Positions 20,001-27,858 of a stretch of 64,000 nucleotides of DNA are shown piece after piece (positions within the stretch are counted from its first letter, which is position 1; each line of letters opens with the position of its first letter). The DNA comes from a virus, in IMG/VR virus record IMGVR_UViG_3300046504_000032, positions 1-64,000 of that record; one strand, 5' to 3'. A model generated the notes under the pieces. That model searched no databases. It saw only the letters and a program-made list of their open reading frames with translations, and had not been told where the DNA came from. The translations under genes and the position numbers were made by a program.

Positions 20001-23000
20001 GAGCTGACGAATTCCTTTTGCAATGAAATAGTTATGCAGGTAGAACTTGGATATATCCTGATTCTTGGCATCGAATGGTGATGTTTTGCCAAATGGTACG
20101 TTTGTGATAATAAGATCTTGTGATGCAATAGGTTCATTGGATAATTCATACCCTTTCACATTCACTCTTGCCTGTGGATAGAGTTTCGTCATTATCCTGC
20201 CGGTGATACTATCAAGTTCGTATGCTTTGAGTATTGAATTGTCCTGCAGATATCCAGGCATTGCACCAAAGAAGTGACCTATACCTCCTGCAGATTCAAG
20301 TACATTACCTCCCCGGAACCCAAGTTGTTCTGCCAGGTTCCACATCTGCCGGATAATAGGAATGGAGGTATAATGTGCATTGATTGTAGAATTTACAGCA
20401 TTATTAAACTCATCAGGAGTTAATAGTGAGAGTAGTTTTTTATGATAGCCGCCATACTTTTTGTGCCATTCTTCATGCCACCTGGGTTCTGCCCATTTTC
20501 CCTGATCGAGAACTGTAGCAAGTCCTCCCCATCCGGTATATTTTGCAAGGATGTCCTTTTCTTCCGGAGTAGCATTCCGGTTTTCTTTCTCAAGTTTCTG
20601 AACTAATTCTATTGCAGAGATATTGGCTCTTATCTTTGCAAATTCCCCTTTAGGAACGAATGCCTCATCAGTAATGACAAAGTTACGATCAGCTAAGTTT
20701 TCAGGCTGCGTTCTATTTCCGGTATCTGTCCTTTGAGTTCTCTCGACCACTCCGGAGGATCCTCGTCCCTCATCGGTGCTAAGAAGTCCGGTATTGTCGC
20801 CTCCTCTGCCTGGTTGCGCTGTCTCCCGGCTGCGATTAATTTCTGTATGTTCGCCTCCGCTTTGTCCACCATTGAGTTCAGGTAGTGTTGGAGTTTGTTC
20901 TGACGATACAGGTCCACCAGTTTCGGAAGGTCCCACTCCTCCAACCATTGGAGGTGTACCCTCGCCAGGGGTGTCTCGAATCCCTTTATCTCTAAGAGGT
21001 GTTGTGGCTTTTTCATGAGTGATATTTATATTATCAAAGTTACGTTTATCTGTAGATTTCTCATAAGAATCAGCAAATTTTTTAATTGTCCTTGCGAGTT
21101 CTCCGGCTGTAACATCGGCCTGAATCCATTGATTATTCATACCGGAATATTTCTTTGCCTTTGTGGTTAGTCTCCACAATATAGGACCATAACCCTGTCC
21201 ATGTCCCTCAATTTTCCATAATTCTGAATAATCTCCGGCAAATTCATTTGTCGGGTTGAACGGGATACTGACATACACACCGAGATCTGTTCCTGGCTTC
21301 CACAAAATAAAATGAGCATCACCTCCTGCAGGTGCAAGATTTACATTGGAATATTCGATCTTCTTACCTTTCCTGTCGGTATCGTGTTCCCATCCAAGAA
21401 GTTTAGCGATCTCTTTTGAAAACTTAGTTACGTCTTTTTTGATGATGGGTTCAAGTCCCCTGTGAGGATATTCATGTGTACGATAATACTCCTCCGGTAT
21501 TTTATATTCTCCGAGTAGTTGTAACTGGCTGTCGATCTCGGCTATCTGCCTGTCAATTTCTTCGGAAATTTGTCCTGCTTGTTCACGATCTGCAACATTC
21601 TCTGCTTGGTTGATGATAGCGCTTGCCTGATTTTCAATAGACGTAATGCTTTTTGATTCGGTTCCATTTTCTGTCTCCTCCTTTATTCTATTTGATTCTG
21701 TGATAGTCCTACCTTGATTTTTAAGATTATTCATCCATGTTTTCATGAATGAAAGTGTATCATTCATTCCTTTCTGGTCAATAACTTTACCTTCAGCAAT
21801 AAATTCCTGATATATAGGAGGATTGCTTTGTTCAAAATTTAATGGCACTATAATATCAAGCGAAGGATATACTGCAATATCAATTCTTGGATCTGTCATT
21901 AAATCTCCTTCCTGAATGTAATTGTGCTCCATGATCAGACGATATGCCTTCGGGTCTGGAAATAACATGTGATATGAGCCAAGCGTTTGGGCTTCAATGA
22001 CGAATGGCATAATAGCATCACCACGTTTACCAGATTTAAAGTAATCTCCAACTTTAATACTTTTTAGGATCGGGATTGCTTTTAATATCTGTTTATGTGC
22101 TAAAAGAACACTCTGTCCAAAATGAGTATAAGGCATAGCATCCTTGAACTTCTGTAACTCCTTCTGTTCGGGTGTGAGTACTGGTTTCCCTTCAAACAGA
22201 TCATTTACCAGTTTTAGTCCAAGTTTCTGTTTGATAGCAGCAACAATGCTCTCAGTATTGGTCCAGTCGAGTTTGTTATCCTTAATTAGTTGATTAATTT
22301 CACTATGATCAATGAGGTGACTGGCATAGTCACGAGCCTTGATGAGATTGGTTTCCCAACCGTCTTTAGGTCTATATTCTATTGATTCCCCGGCAAATTC
22401 GGGTTTTGGTGAAGGCTGCTGCTCCGCACTACCGACACTTTCAGCCGGAGCAGTTTTCTCGCCTCCGTTTATTTCTTGCGTCTGCTCTCTGCCTGTTTCT
22501 GCAGATTGCTGAAGTGAGAGTTCATCTCCGGTACGTGTTTCTTCAAGGAGGACACTCTTTTCCGTTTCGGTAAGTTCTCCCTGTTGCTGCAAACTCTTGA
22601 TTTCATCTTGTAGCCTCCGCTTTAAATCCGCTTCATCTATAGGTATATGACTGAAAACGGACTCTGGTTGTACTTCATTCTGGATATCATTATCGTAGAA
22701 TGTAAAAGTTACATTATCATTGTCTTTGTAAAGATCGTAAATCTTCCTGATATTAGCAAGAGAATTGGCAGATGTTTTTACATGGGTATCTATCCCTATG
22801 GACCTGCGTTCTTCTTTCATCCTTGGAATAACGCCCTCAATATAGGCAGTAAATGGGTCTCTCCATACATAAAGTATATCAACTTCCTTTCCATTCTCAA
22901 GGGCTTTCTCGATACGTCCCTTACTGGTTTCGAAGTTAGCCATGTTACTGTCATAGATCAGATAAGGAGGATTTTCCTTTTCAAGTTTCAGGTTAAGGGC

Positions 23001-26000
23001 AGTTGTTTTTCCTGCACCGGTACCTCCGGCTGTCATTACAACATAATTATTCTGTTCACTTGCAGGTTCACCTTGTATCAGATCATCATACAGTTTCTTT
23101 GCAAAATCAGAAGCAGGGTCATGTACTGCCTGGGAGAATTCAGTCGGGTTATTGCGATAGTCAGGTGATAGCGACTTAGCATGATCACCAGATATCACAT
23201 TCCCAAACTTACTAAGATACTCAGCTTTGTATCTTTCATAGTCATCAGTCAGGGCTTTTGCGAACCTGTCGTGGACGATCCTGTGGATTCCTGTAAATTC
23301 CTGCTTACCTTCGCCTTGAGTTCTTTCAGGAGTTCCCTCTGCGCCTGCAGTATTGAGATTCCCTTTACCTCTGCCCTCTTTTGGACCAGTTGGTTGAATT
23401 GGTTTTTCAGTTGTTCCTTTGACATTTTCTAATGATTTTTTATAGGTTGCTTCATTATTTAACCATTCATTATTGAAATATTTACCGTCAATTTCCTTCC
23501 AGAGATCCAGGTCAACGGGTTTCATCGTGTTTGCCTTATCCCATCCCCACACCTTGAACTGATCTATCGGCATCTGCTTGATCTCACCTAATCCTCTCCA
23601 CTTGGGTTCAAAATTTTGAAGATATCCTGCCCTTGCATCCCAATCACTTTCAAACCCTATCATTACCTTTGGCTCGTCATACTGTCCTGTATCAGGATTG
23701 ATCTGATCAATGACGTAGATATCCTGTCCTGGTTGTATATTGCCAAGATAAACATCCAAAGGTTCACCGTCAGGGGTAATTGTTCCGAGTATATGACCGT
23801 AATCATGGTTTAATGTCACACTCCATTTCTTACCACTTAGATCAGTCCCGGTCCTTATCATGCCCTTGGCTGTCTCAATGGAGATATCCATTCCAAGAAT
23901 AGCGATATGCCCTTTCGGATAAATGCCTGATTCTTTCTGAGCATCAGTAGGATTAGGTTCAACATCTTCCCGGGCTTCTTCGATCTCTCCCTTTATCTCA
24001 TCTGCACTTTTTAGTCCCCCCGGGACCATCCTTGGTCCTTCATGTGTCTCATGTAGCAAGCGAGAATAGACTTTAAATAATTTCAGCATTGTAGGTTGCA
24101 TCTCATCTGGCGAAGATGATTGCCCTTTATAGAAAACATTTACTGAGGCAAAGTCAGGGTCCTCATCAACTTCAAACTTCCATCCCGCTTTCTCAACTCC
24201 GGATTCGATCTTTTTCATCAGGGCGATACCTTCTTCCCTGGTTTTAGGTTCGTCAATCTCTTGTTTAATGTCCTTCCAGAATCCCTCATAGTCAATCTTC
24301 GATTCAGCTTCCTCTTTTGCCAGTCTTGACATCTTGTCGAGAGGGGATTCTTCGGATGCAGGTATAAATCTTGGGTTATTATAAGCGTTCCAATCCTCGG
24401 GTCTATGCTGTACATCGGAATCAGATATTAGCCTGAGTTTAGCCATACCTTTTTTGTCAGGTTCAATAACTTCATATTGTATGCCTGTGAACGTATCACG
24501 TATAAGATCACCTTTTTTGAAGTCCTTTGGATTTTGTTTCTCAATAGGTTTTGATGTAGGTTTTAACTTTTCAAGTATCTCTGTTAGTTTTGTGTTTTCT
24601 CCTTGATGTTCAATACCCCTACTGTCAAGTTCTCCGATTAATCTTGCAGCATAAGAAGATGGCAATGTTTTGACGAGTGCGCCTAGTTGATCTTTATGAA
24701 GTTCAATTTCTTTCTTGATTGTTTCCATTGAAACATTCTCAGCATTAGAAACATCATCACGATTCATCCCGGGTCTCTCTGCTAGAATAGATTCTCTTAC
24801 TGTTAATTTCTTCCCTTCTCTTTTCTTCAATACTGCAGCAAGTCTTTCTTTGCCAAGAGCTGAATTATCTTTTTGTAAGGATAGTAATTCATAATCTTTA
24901 TTCTTTTCAGCATTATCAATGATCTCTTGTTTCTGTCCTGCAGGAGTTTTTACAGTAGATATTACTTCCGGCTTCTCAATATTCTGTGTTACTATCTGCT
25001 GAATCTGTTTTTGATCCATTCCGGAAATATCCTCATCACTATACCCAAGTCGTTTAAGTTTGGGCATTAAGAACTCCATTGGATTCAAGTTAATTATTGG
25101 TCCTTCCCTCCCCCCAATAACAGGAGTAGCGCCTTCATGAGGCGCTTTCTCCTGCCCCCTCTCAGGCTTTGGTGCCTCGGCCTGAGCTTCCATTGGTTTT
25201 ATATCGGGATAATATTTTTTTACCTCATCATAGATACCGGGATATTCTTTGAGTACTTCCGGAGGGACAGGTTTACCCTCTTTGATAGCCATTGCTACAG
25301 CGCCTTTATGACCGAACCACCAAGGACCTACAGCTTTTCCTGATTCATCCCTCGGAGCCCAGGGCGACTTATAAGTGTCCTGATGCCATCCTGCTGTTGT
25401 CTTATCCTTCCATGCCTCATATTGCTTCCCGGTCATCTGGTAGGGTTCTAAACCTTTGGGGTTTGTCTCTTTCAGATTTTTGGCTTCTTCAGCGGCTCTT
25501 TCTTCCTGGCTTGCAGGTTGCTCTTTCTCTTTGTTTTTTTTAACTGACTTTTCTTCCGTAACTGGTTTATTTTCAACAGAGGCACCCTTTTGGTCAGGGG
25601 TGACTTTAGGGGTGACTTCTGGTGTTAATGTCTTAATCTTATCATCGAGAGACTTCTGCAGATCGGGGTCAAGTATGATCTTTATTTTCTCAAGTGTCTT
25701 GAGTGATGAGGTATGGTTTATTGCTCCCTCTATGGTAGAACGGTCAACCTCATCTTTCCCGATGAAGTATGACGTGACCATTTCCGGGAACTTCTTCTTG
25801 TACATCTTATCAAGTTCCTCGTCACCTTCAAATCTCAATCCATACAAGTCCTGTGGTGTCTCGGCTCCGATTATTGCGCCTTTGATATATCCTTTCGATA
25901 CAGGGTTCCCGTCTTTCTCGTATATCGGAACGTCTGACTTGCGTACTTCTTTACCGTCAACCTTGACGGTTTCCTCTACGGGTTCCTCGAATTTGGCGTT

Positions 26001-27851
26001 TATATCCTTGAGTTTGTCCGGGGGAATTTCTATTGCTTCACCAAATTCTCCATTATCCTTAACCTCATTCACCTTGACGGTACCATCGAATCCTATCTCC
26101 TGCACCTCCCAATTCCGGCCCATGTAGGTTATCTCGTCCCCTACTTTTGCAGTCTTATGAGCGAGATCTTCATTAGCCTGTCTCTCGAGAGGGTCAATCG
26201 GTGCGCCAGTTTTTGGGTCTTTTATCGGTTCGTCTCCTGCGAATCCGGAGATATAACCCTTCTTTGCCCTGTAAGCATCGACCCCCATATCGACAAATTC
26301 CTGCGGGGTCATTGTCTTTTCAACCTTCCAACCATTGATAAACCGGCCTTCTCTGTCTATGATACGTACAAGTTTATCATTGACTATTATTGATCCGTCA
26401 ACAGGATTACGTTCAATCCTGCTGAGTAAGGCGTATGTACCGTCATCAAGTACCTTAGAACCTTTCTGAAAATATCCCTTTCCGTCAACATCGGTCATCA
26501 TGTTTACCGCTACCGGCTTACCTGTCTTGGGATGAATCTCTGCCACTCTGTTCAGAAGGGAGGTCATTGTCCTTTCGGCATTATTGGTATATATCTCCTG
26601 TTCGATAACTGGCAATGCTTCCTGATTAGATTTCCACGCATCAAGAGCTTTCTCTCTCTCTCCATTGGTCATAGTGATCTGGTCAACGATATTTTCCCGG
26701 GCAATATCCTTAAAGTTCATCTTACTGTCCATGACAGTTATCTTGTTTGGATCAGTTGGATGGTCCCCTACCTGTTCGTAAACTTTCCCGTCTTTATCCT
26801 GAATGATCGTTATTCCTGATTTCTTGCGTCTCATGTAGTTGTAACTCTCATTCTGTGCTGCGGTTATACTACCAAGGAATGTGCCAAGGAACGCACCGTC
26901 CCGGAAGGACTTCAATCCATCAGCAACGACATTCATAAGAGCGATCTTATCTTCCGGGTACTTGTTTAGGTTCTGCAGCATCTCCTGTGTCATAGTCATA
27001 ACACTGAATGCTCCGCCTGTCTTGACTGCGTTCTTTCCTATTTTACCTGCCAGATTGAGATATTTTTGTGTTGCCCCTGGAACGTCTGCCAGGTATCTAC
27101 GAAGAATATTTGATGCTAATTCAGGATTTTCCCTGAGTACCGTTGAGGCAGCCGACCCTATCATTGAATTGACTGCCTTACCTCCGGCTCCTGCTACCTC
27201 TCCGGCAAGGTACATGATCAGTCCCGACCCAAGTCCAACAGCCTGTTTCTGAAACTCCGGTGTCTTGTGTCCTGTTTTTTCATCATAAAGTTCTGATTCG
27301 AGTATTGAGTTACCGTATGCACTTGTAGCGAAAGCAGCCATAGTCCCCTGTCCTATGATAGCAGGTATAGCAGCGAGAGAGGTACCCCCGGTAGCTAATG
27401 ATGCAGCTGCAGACGCACCCATGCCTAATATCATTGGCATCCATGCACCTACTGAAGATAAGCCACTCTCGGTATAAATCTCATTATTCTTTTTTAGGTT
27501 CTCTCTTGCTTTTTCTTTCAGCACTTCAGATGCTATCATGCCATTCATCTGCCCTGTTCCCGGGAAACTGCCAGGCATTCCTACTATTGGCAGTATTTCT
27601 GCAAGGAATGACTGCAACCCTGATCCCATCTGTAACCAACCTTTTCTTGACTGTTCCCTGAACTTACTATCCTTGCTGAACATAAAAGGCCTCTCAACCC
27701 ATTCATTATGCTGTGCTGCCTGTTCTGCTGTCTGCGGGTCAAAAGTAGAAGTAGGGAGTGGTGCTCCCGCTGTTTTTTTCTTCTGTATATCCGCTAATGA
27801 CGGGAATCCTTTAGGTCCTGTCTGTAGGGTTTGATCTACTGTATCTGGCAT
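11013..27851 (-). CDS. Giant polyvalent protein (5612 aa): kinase, InPase-like, methylase-like, SNF2 helicase, zincin-like, LPD38-like domains
   Basis: One uninterrupted frame of 5612 codons. In order (approximate residues): hydrophobic Ala/Gly-rich segments 130-230; polyvalent-type motif GKPVPPEVLKEYPG near 860; pyrophosphatase-like domain near 1350 (HDYGHILGTITPDGEPLDVY, then FDE-like YDEPKVMIGF); zeta-toxin-like P-loop kinase with GGTGAGKTT near 1609; N6-adenine methylase-like fold near 2520-2590 (SAGGIGHFF, then NVPFG in place of NPPF); SNF2 helicase with QVGTGKTF near 3225, VDEAHAYKK near 3415 and QRNGRILRQG near 3760; zincin-like SHEVFAHYGLE near 4290; an ADP-ribosyltransferase-like end with SRAGIDGM and VIYDNTP near 4600; and an LPD38-like region near 5020-5450. 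Such proteins are thought to be injected with phage DNA to protect it and take over the host. It lies between portal and internal virion genes, which fits packaging in the head. Confidence 0.9.
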   Translation of the reverse strand: MPDTVDQTLQTGPKGFPSLADIQKKKTAGAPLPTSTFDPQTAEQAAQHNEWVERPFMFSKDSKFREQSRKGWLQMGSGLQSFLAEILPIVGMPGSFPGTGQMNGMIASEVLKEKARENLKKNNEIYTESGLSSVGAWMPMILGMGASAAASLATGGTSLAAIPAIIGQGTMAAFATSAYGNSILESELYDEKTGHKTPEFQKQAVGLGSGLIMYLAGEVAGAGGKAVNSMIGSAASTVLRENPELASNILRRYLADVPGATQKYLNLAGKIGKNAVKTGGAFSVMTMTQEMLQNLNKYPEDKIALMNVVADGLKSFRDGAFLGTFLGSITAAQNESYNYMRRKKSGITIIQDKDGKVYEQVGDHPTDPNKITVMDSKMNFKDIARENIVDQITMTNGEREKALDAWKSNQEALPVIEQEIYTNNAERTMTSLLNRVAEIHPKTGKPVAVNMMTDVDGKGYFQKGSKVLDDGTYALLSRIERNPVDGSIIVNDKLVRIIDREGRFINGWKVEKTMTPQEFVDMGVDAYRAKKGYISGFAGDEPIKDPKTGAPIDPLERQANEDLAHKTAKVGDEITYMGRNWEVQEIGFDGTVKVNEVKDNGEFGEAIEIPPDKLKDINAKFEEPVEETVKVDGKEVRKSDVPIYEKDGNPVSKGYIKGAIIGAETPQDLYGLRFEGDEELDKMYKKKFPEMVTSYFIGKDEVDRSTIEGAINHTSSLKTLEKIKIILDPDLQKSLDDKIKTLTPEVTPKVTPDQKGASVENKPVTEEKSVKKNKEKEQPASQEERAAEEAKNLKETNPKGLEPYQMTGKQYEAWKDKTTAGWHQDTYKSPWAPRDESGKAVGPWWFGHKGAVAMAIKEGKPVPPEVLKEYPGIYDEVKKYYPDIKPMEAQAEAPKPERGQEKAPHEGATPVIGGREGPIINLNPMEFLMPKLKRLGYSDEDISGMDQKQIQQIVTQNIEKPEVISTVKTPAGQKQEIIDNAEKNKDYELLSLQKDNSALGKERLAAVLKKREGKKLTVRESILAERPGMNRDDVSNAENVSMETIKKEIELHKDQLGALVKTLPSSYAARLIGELDSRGIEHQGENTKLTEILEKLKPTSKPIEKQNPKDFKKGDLIRDTFTGIQYEVIEPDKKGMAKLRLISDSDVQHRPEDWNAYNNPRFIPASEESPLDKMSRLAKEEAESKIDYEGFWKDIKQEIDEPKTREEGIALMKKIESGVEKAGWKFEVDEDPDFASVNVFYKGQSSSPDEMQPTMLKLFKVYSRLLHETHEGPRMVPGGLKSADEIKGEIEEAREDVEPNPTDAQKESGIYPKGHIAILGMDISIETAKGMIRTGTDLSGKKWSVTLNHDYGHILGTITPDGEPLDVYLGNIQPGQDIYVIDQINPDTGQYDEPKVMIGFESDWDARAGYLQNFEPKWRGLGEIKQMPIDQFKVWGWDKANTMKPVDLDLWKEIDGKYFNNEWLNNEATYKKSLENVKGTTEKPIQPTGPKEGRGKGNLNTAGAEGTPERTQGEGKQEFTGIHRIVHDRFAKALTDDYERYKAEYLSKFGNVISGDHAKSLSPDYRNNPTEFSQAVHDPASDFAKKLYDDLIQGEPASEQNNYVVMTAGGTGAGKTTALNLKLEKENPPYLIYDSNMANFETSKGRIEKALENGKEVDILYVWRDPFTAYIEGVIPRMKEERRSIGIDTHVKTSANSLANIRKIYDLYKDNDNVTFTFYDNDIQNEVQPESVFSHIPIDEADLKRRLQDEIKSLQQQGELTETEKSVLLEETRTGDELSLQQSAETGREQTQEINGGEKTAPAESVGSAEQQPSPKPEFAGESIEYRPKDGWETNLIKARDYASHLIDHSEINQLIKDNKLDWTNTESIVAAIKQKLGLKLVNDLFEGKPVLTPEQKELQKFKDAMPYTHFGQSVLLAHKQILKAIPILKSIKVGDYFKSGKRGDAIMPFVIEAQTLGSYHMLFPDPKAYRLIMEHNYIQEGDLMTDPRIDIAVYPSLDIIVPLNFEQSNPPIYQEFIAEGKVIDQKGMNDTLSFMKTWMNNLKNQGRTITESNRIKEETENGTESKSITSIENQASAIINQAENVADREQAGQISEEIDRQIAEIDSQLQLLGEYKIPEEYYRTHEYPHRGLEPIIKKDVTKFSKEIAKLLGWEHDTDRKGKKIEYSNVNLAPAGGDAHFILWKPGTDLGVYVSIPFNPTNEFAGDYSELWKIEGHGQGYGPILWRLTTKAKKYSGMNNQWIQADVTAGELARTIKKFADSYEKSTDKRNFDNINITHEKATTPLRDKGIRDTPGEGTPPMVGGVGPSETGGPVSSEQTPTLPELNGGQSGGEHTEINRSRETAQPGRGGDNTGLLSTDEGRGSSGVVERTQRTDTGNRTQPENLADRNFVITDEAFVPKGEFAKIRANISAIELVQKLEKENRNATPEEKDILAKYTGWGGLATVLDQGKWAEPRWHEEWHKKYGGYHKKLLSLLTPDEFNNAVNSTINAHYTSIPIIRQMWNLAEQLGFRGGNVLESAGGIGHFFGAMPGYLQDNSILKAYELDSITGRIMTKLYPQARVNVKGYELSNEPIASQDLIITNVPFGKTSPFDAKNQDISKFYLHNYFIAKGIRQLKPGGIGVFITSNSSLDSPASAKFREWVVTEGNADFVGAIRLPNNAFAENAGTEVTTDIVIFRKRIGDIISPNAKDFRITVPIGDAETKDGLPVKIEVNQYFAENPDNMLGKMMLAHEAGGGGLYSADRQTLAPIRGKDLITELATRIATMPKSIMETAENKPPEELIAANDEERNGTIVNRGGKIYEVVNGDLALTEWNDKTIKVKGKSYKTNKIADDYLKIKSLANDLITMEQSPDADPKVLETVRANLNKEYDGFFKSYGKINNNKALEFLEDDSEHNAVAALENVSHTSELDKNGRNIRKEFIDKSDIFTKRVNFPVIEPTTAGNVEDALNISISYRNAVDIPYMASILGMTEEQATQELLEEGLVFRNPATEQIEDKDTYLSGFVRTKYNTALEASKDNPLYLKNVEALKSVVPKDIPGQLVKFSLGTPWIPGDMVKQFVKDHLDVNATIEYSNATGHWIVRGHDGQYGAKNKTAGTEEFSGLELVEKSLNLRTPRVVRTSYDYVDGRRVKTEKVDIEATAQAQGKMDDIMDTFVNYVYDKPEYVEQIETVYNAKYNDFIEKNYNAPSFDHFPGASKDIKLYGIQRVGVMRSLKESTLLAMQVGTGKTFTMITTAMEMRRLKLAKKPMIVVQNSTLEQFSNSFRELYPAAKILVPPPLNKMKAEKRQLIFNKIAYGDWDSIIIPQSFLDFIPDDPARERAYIQERIAELQQVLDEVDDGSWNNPIASDLKKSIEALNEQMFKMDNPTKKKTKKVKDIARSNLSKETQLEKQAFRRKDDVRLFEKMGVDALFVDEAHAYKKLGFATALQNIKGIDTKGSKRAFGLYMKVKFVQEKMNGRNVILSTGTPISNTMAEVWTMMKYIAPEILKKHNINTFDQFASTFGSIEPSLEFTAAGKFKVVKRFKSYKNAPELMRLFRANSYVVLTEDVPEFKEAKTIPKLKDGKHTQIIIPQSEGVKTAMEKFKNILEAWEQLPGKEKRLQRHVPLVIFGRAKQAAIDLRLINSANYDDPGSKTNEVVKQVKRIYDETTSYKGTQLVFSDIFQSPDLGSTVPRFNLYEDIRDKLMKLGVPATEIVIIKDQSGGQREAIYDRVNKGEVRIVLGSTGKLGTGVNVQDLLKAIHHIDAPIRPMDFEQRNGRILRQGNQHADMGLPVEVVTYGVEKTLDATAFQRLDIKMKFINQMMKGDKLDREANDAADEEDATDMTFAQMMATLSGSQYAILHTQKMYELKKLQTGRRNYERGMIDAKKGLQNARTIVGYLTDALMDVKNATELIRKYFKPLEGKGEGTTSGLNIKSITFNGKQYQGEKLLEGFNLELTKMIDLFKAGVGENKTSILKINDIPVPIFLSYDGRNDRFVYQVEPVQSSSAEAKITGYCTSGAGFFQSLKIQFNNFLDGKLKDVEKRLAQHQNDIPTFENTLTKKFAQQEKLDNTEREVRDLEEKMKEETENGMNKNPKPIVTPTRDQKIAWLREQVSNPEHGEKTREILTDYIKQYDEAPLEATKDLILEEIASKSRMIKEKFDEIDASKDNLLDEDIEDSPEPSPSYMRRPKEPDLNDENMRPIWDNAQFPKYQATPGTFAGEEVAVMREHEMMRRAQIMSEYTGVPIIIVRTKQELPKHLVKDAIKRFGDLRKSEIPSVYDRANKKVYLVVEDNKSVSDLVSNMSHEVFAHYGLEALLGVEPYLRVLQLTYTGMSPVDVVELANRYNVPESDWKTVAEEYIGYIAGNGQINPNLWQRIIAYIRNLIRKILNISMSKSEIMALLKKAKDNLTNNKPEVTDYANIGDYLDALTAYSTRTGKAEGGFGYGIHASESRAIEEAIGKGNQDYRTYFGVAESQIGTKATGWIEKALANNDFDSNKALDYLESKMTKYQNFERHYRIVKDARNYLFDNEPKNPTAMYKVLVGKGKAPDELNFLSWDKPIDYDQQENIVNQLDAENKFDITVSGAFHSGEALYNKITDLYGSDREASLFLSRAGIDGMKKDQSMVIYDNTPVDVLNQIAYMRRPKSTFVGEHLANAGKVYTNQAETKRNWQETVNGIREYIQDNNLPVRKFEEEIIKRGGLQPNDAKPYRDISLSFGRQETLYKDFMKTKMKPIQESVAKIIKGGMSGENILPYIISKHAIERNMVFRAREIDEFIMKNPDATDQDIAELKEEIADKDYSGVMAFDVNDEFTNPDELAQTISDEFEEQVSKPLIDELWSNIHNASSAILDIWEAGQQLSPEQKQMYLEQFKYFVPLRGWREGAAKDLVYVKGEGFKKSLMHATGRKSLADNPLAYMQSVAFSAIGEQVDNEVKTSMLRLLMRNLQSADLYDLATVKKLYYIRVDLPDGTHEWEPTLDRPSQELFDSGEAVTKIYNEYQKLRVPKQAREHEVIVRRQGGDVVMIFKGKMLSVAQAMNKRNFMYHNIFSKVKDARTLNQAVTGLSYMNNFLKAAYTSWNIVFPFTNFLRDVQEASMTQLIRGDAGQKIVVNYHRAFPSIIRFLRDKLDMNNPDDVKLRDFYLTGGATGFTHLLSAEDLEKDLMDEINRMVGRGTVRGDIKHFMHESVQIISMWNQVFEDATRFSVYLTSIDLGKTKEEAASDAKEASVNFNRKGKSSKLYDSIYAFWNVAWQSLQKNFKLGKDYPKRFAAVASAFMALGFLEALLNHATDDQDPENDYYNINPYMRENYLVLPNLPRLISGESKGNKYLSIPLPQFWRGFKSIGSLAYDLTQGKTTVKEAITKAMLNFGSAMSPVDIGGFSKTGEFSLAPIVPTIIKPFYEIATNRNYMGYTIAREPFDKAQKKLLANSGLGKSNVNPAAKFFTDMLFRWGGGENATKYYIDKTGEEKKVPGFLDINPSFIEHLFKGYTGGSGAVFSDLITTISQALKPDQEVDFKNIPFVNKFLRETPESKWNIISDYYNLKDVVGVHKGLKRAYQQQAEAGGSTTGIEATEGSNYYQQYQDIVDSYDKDIKEISDQVDFTDVEGTKPIYDLMQQCIVDIKALKEQYKMK

Positions 27852-27858
27852 AGCATGG

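Noticed and set aside
25456-26127. 223-residue plus-strand ORF inside the giant gene
   Set aside because: Serine- and proline-rich composition typical of an antisense shadow of the 5612-codon frame; no start signals or neighbours.
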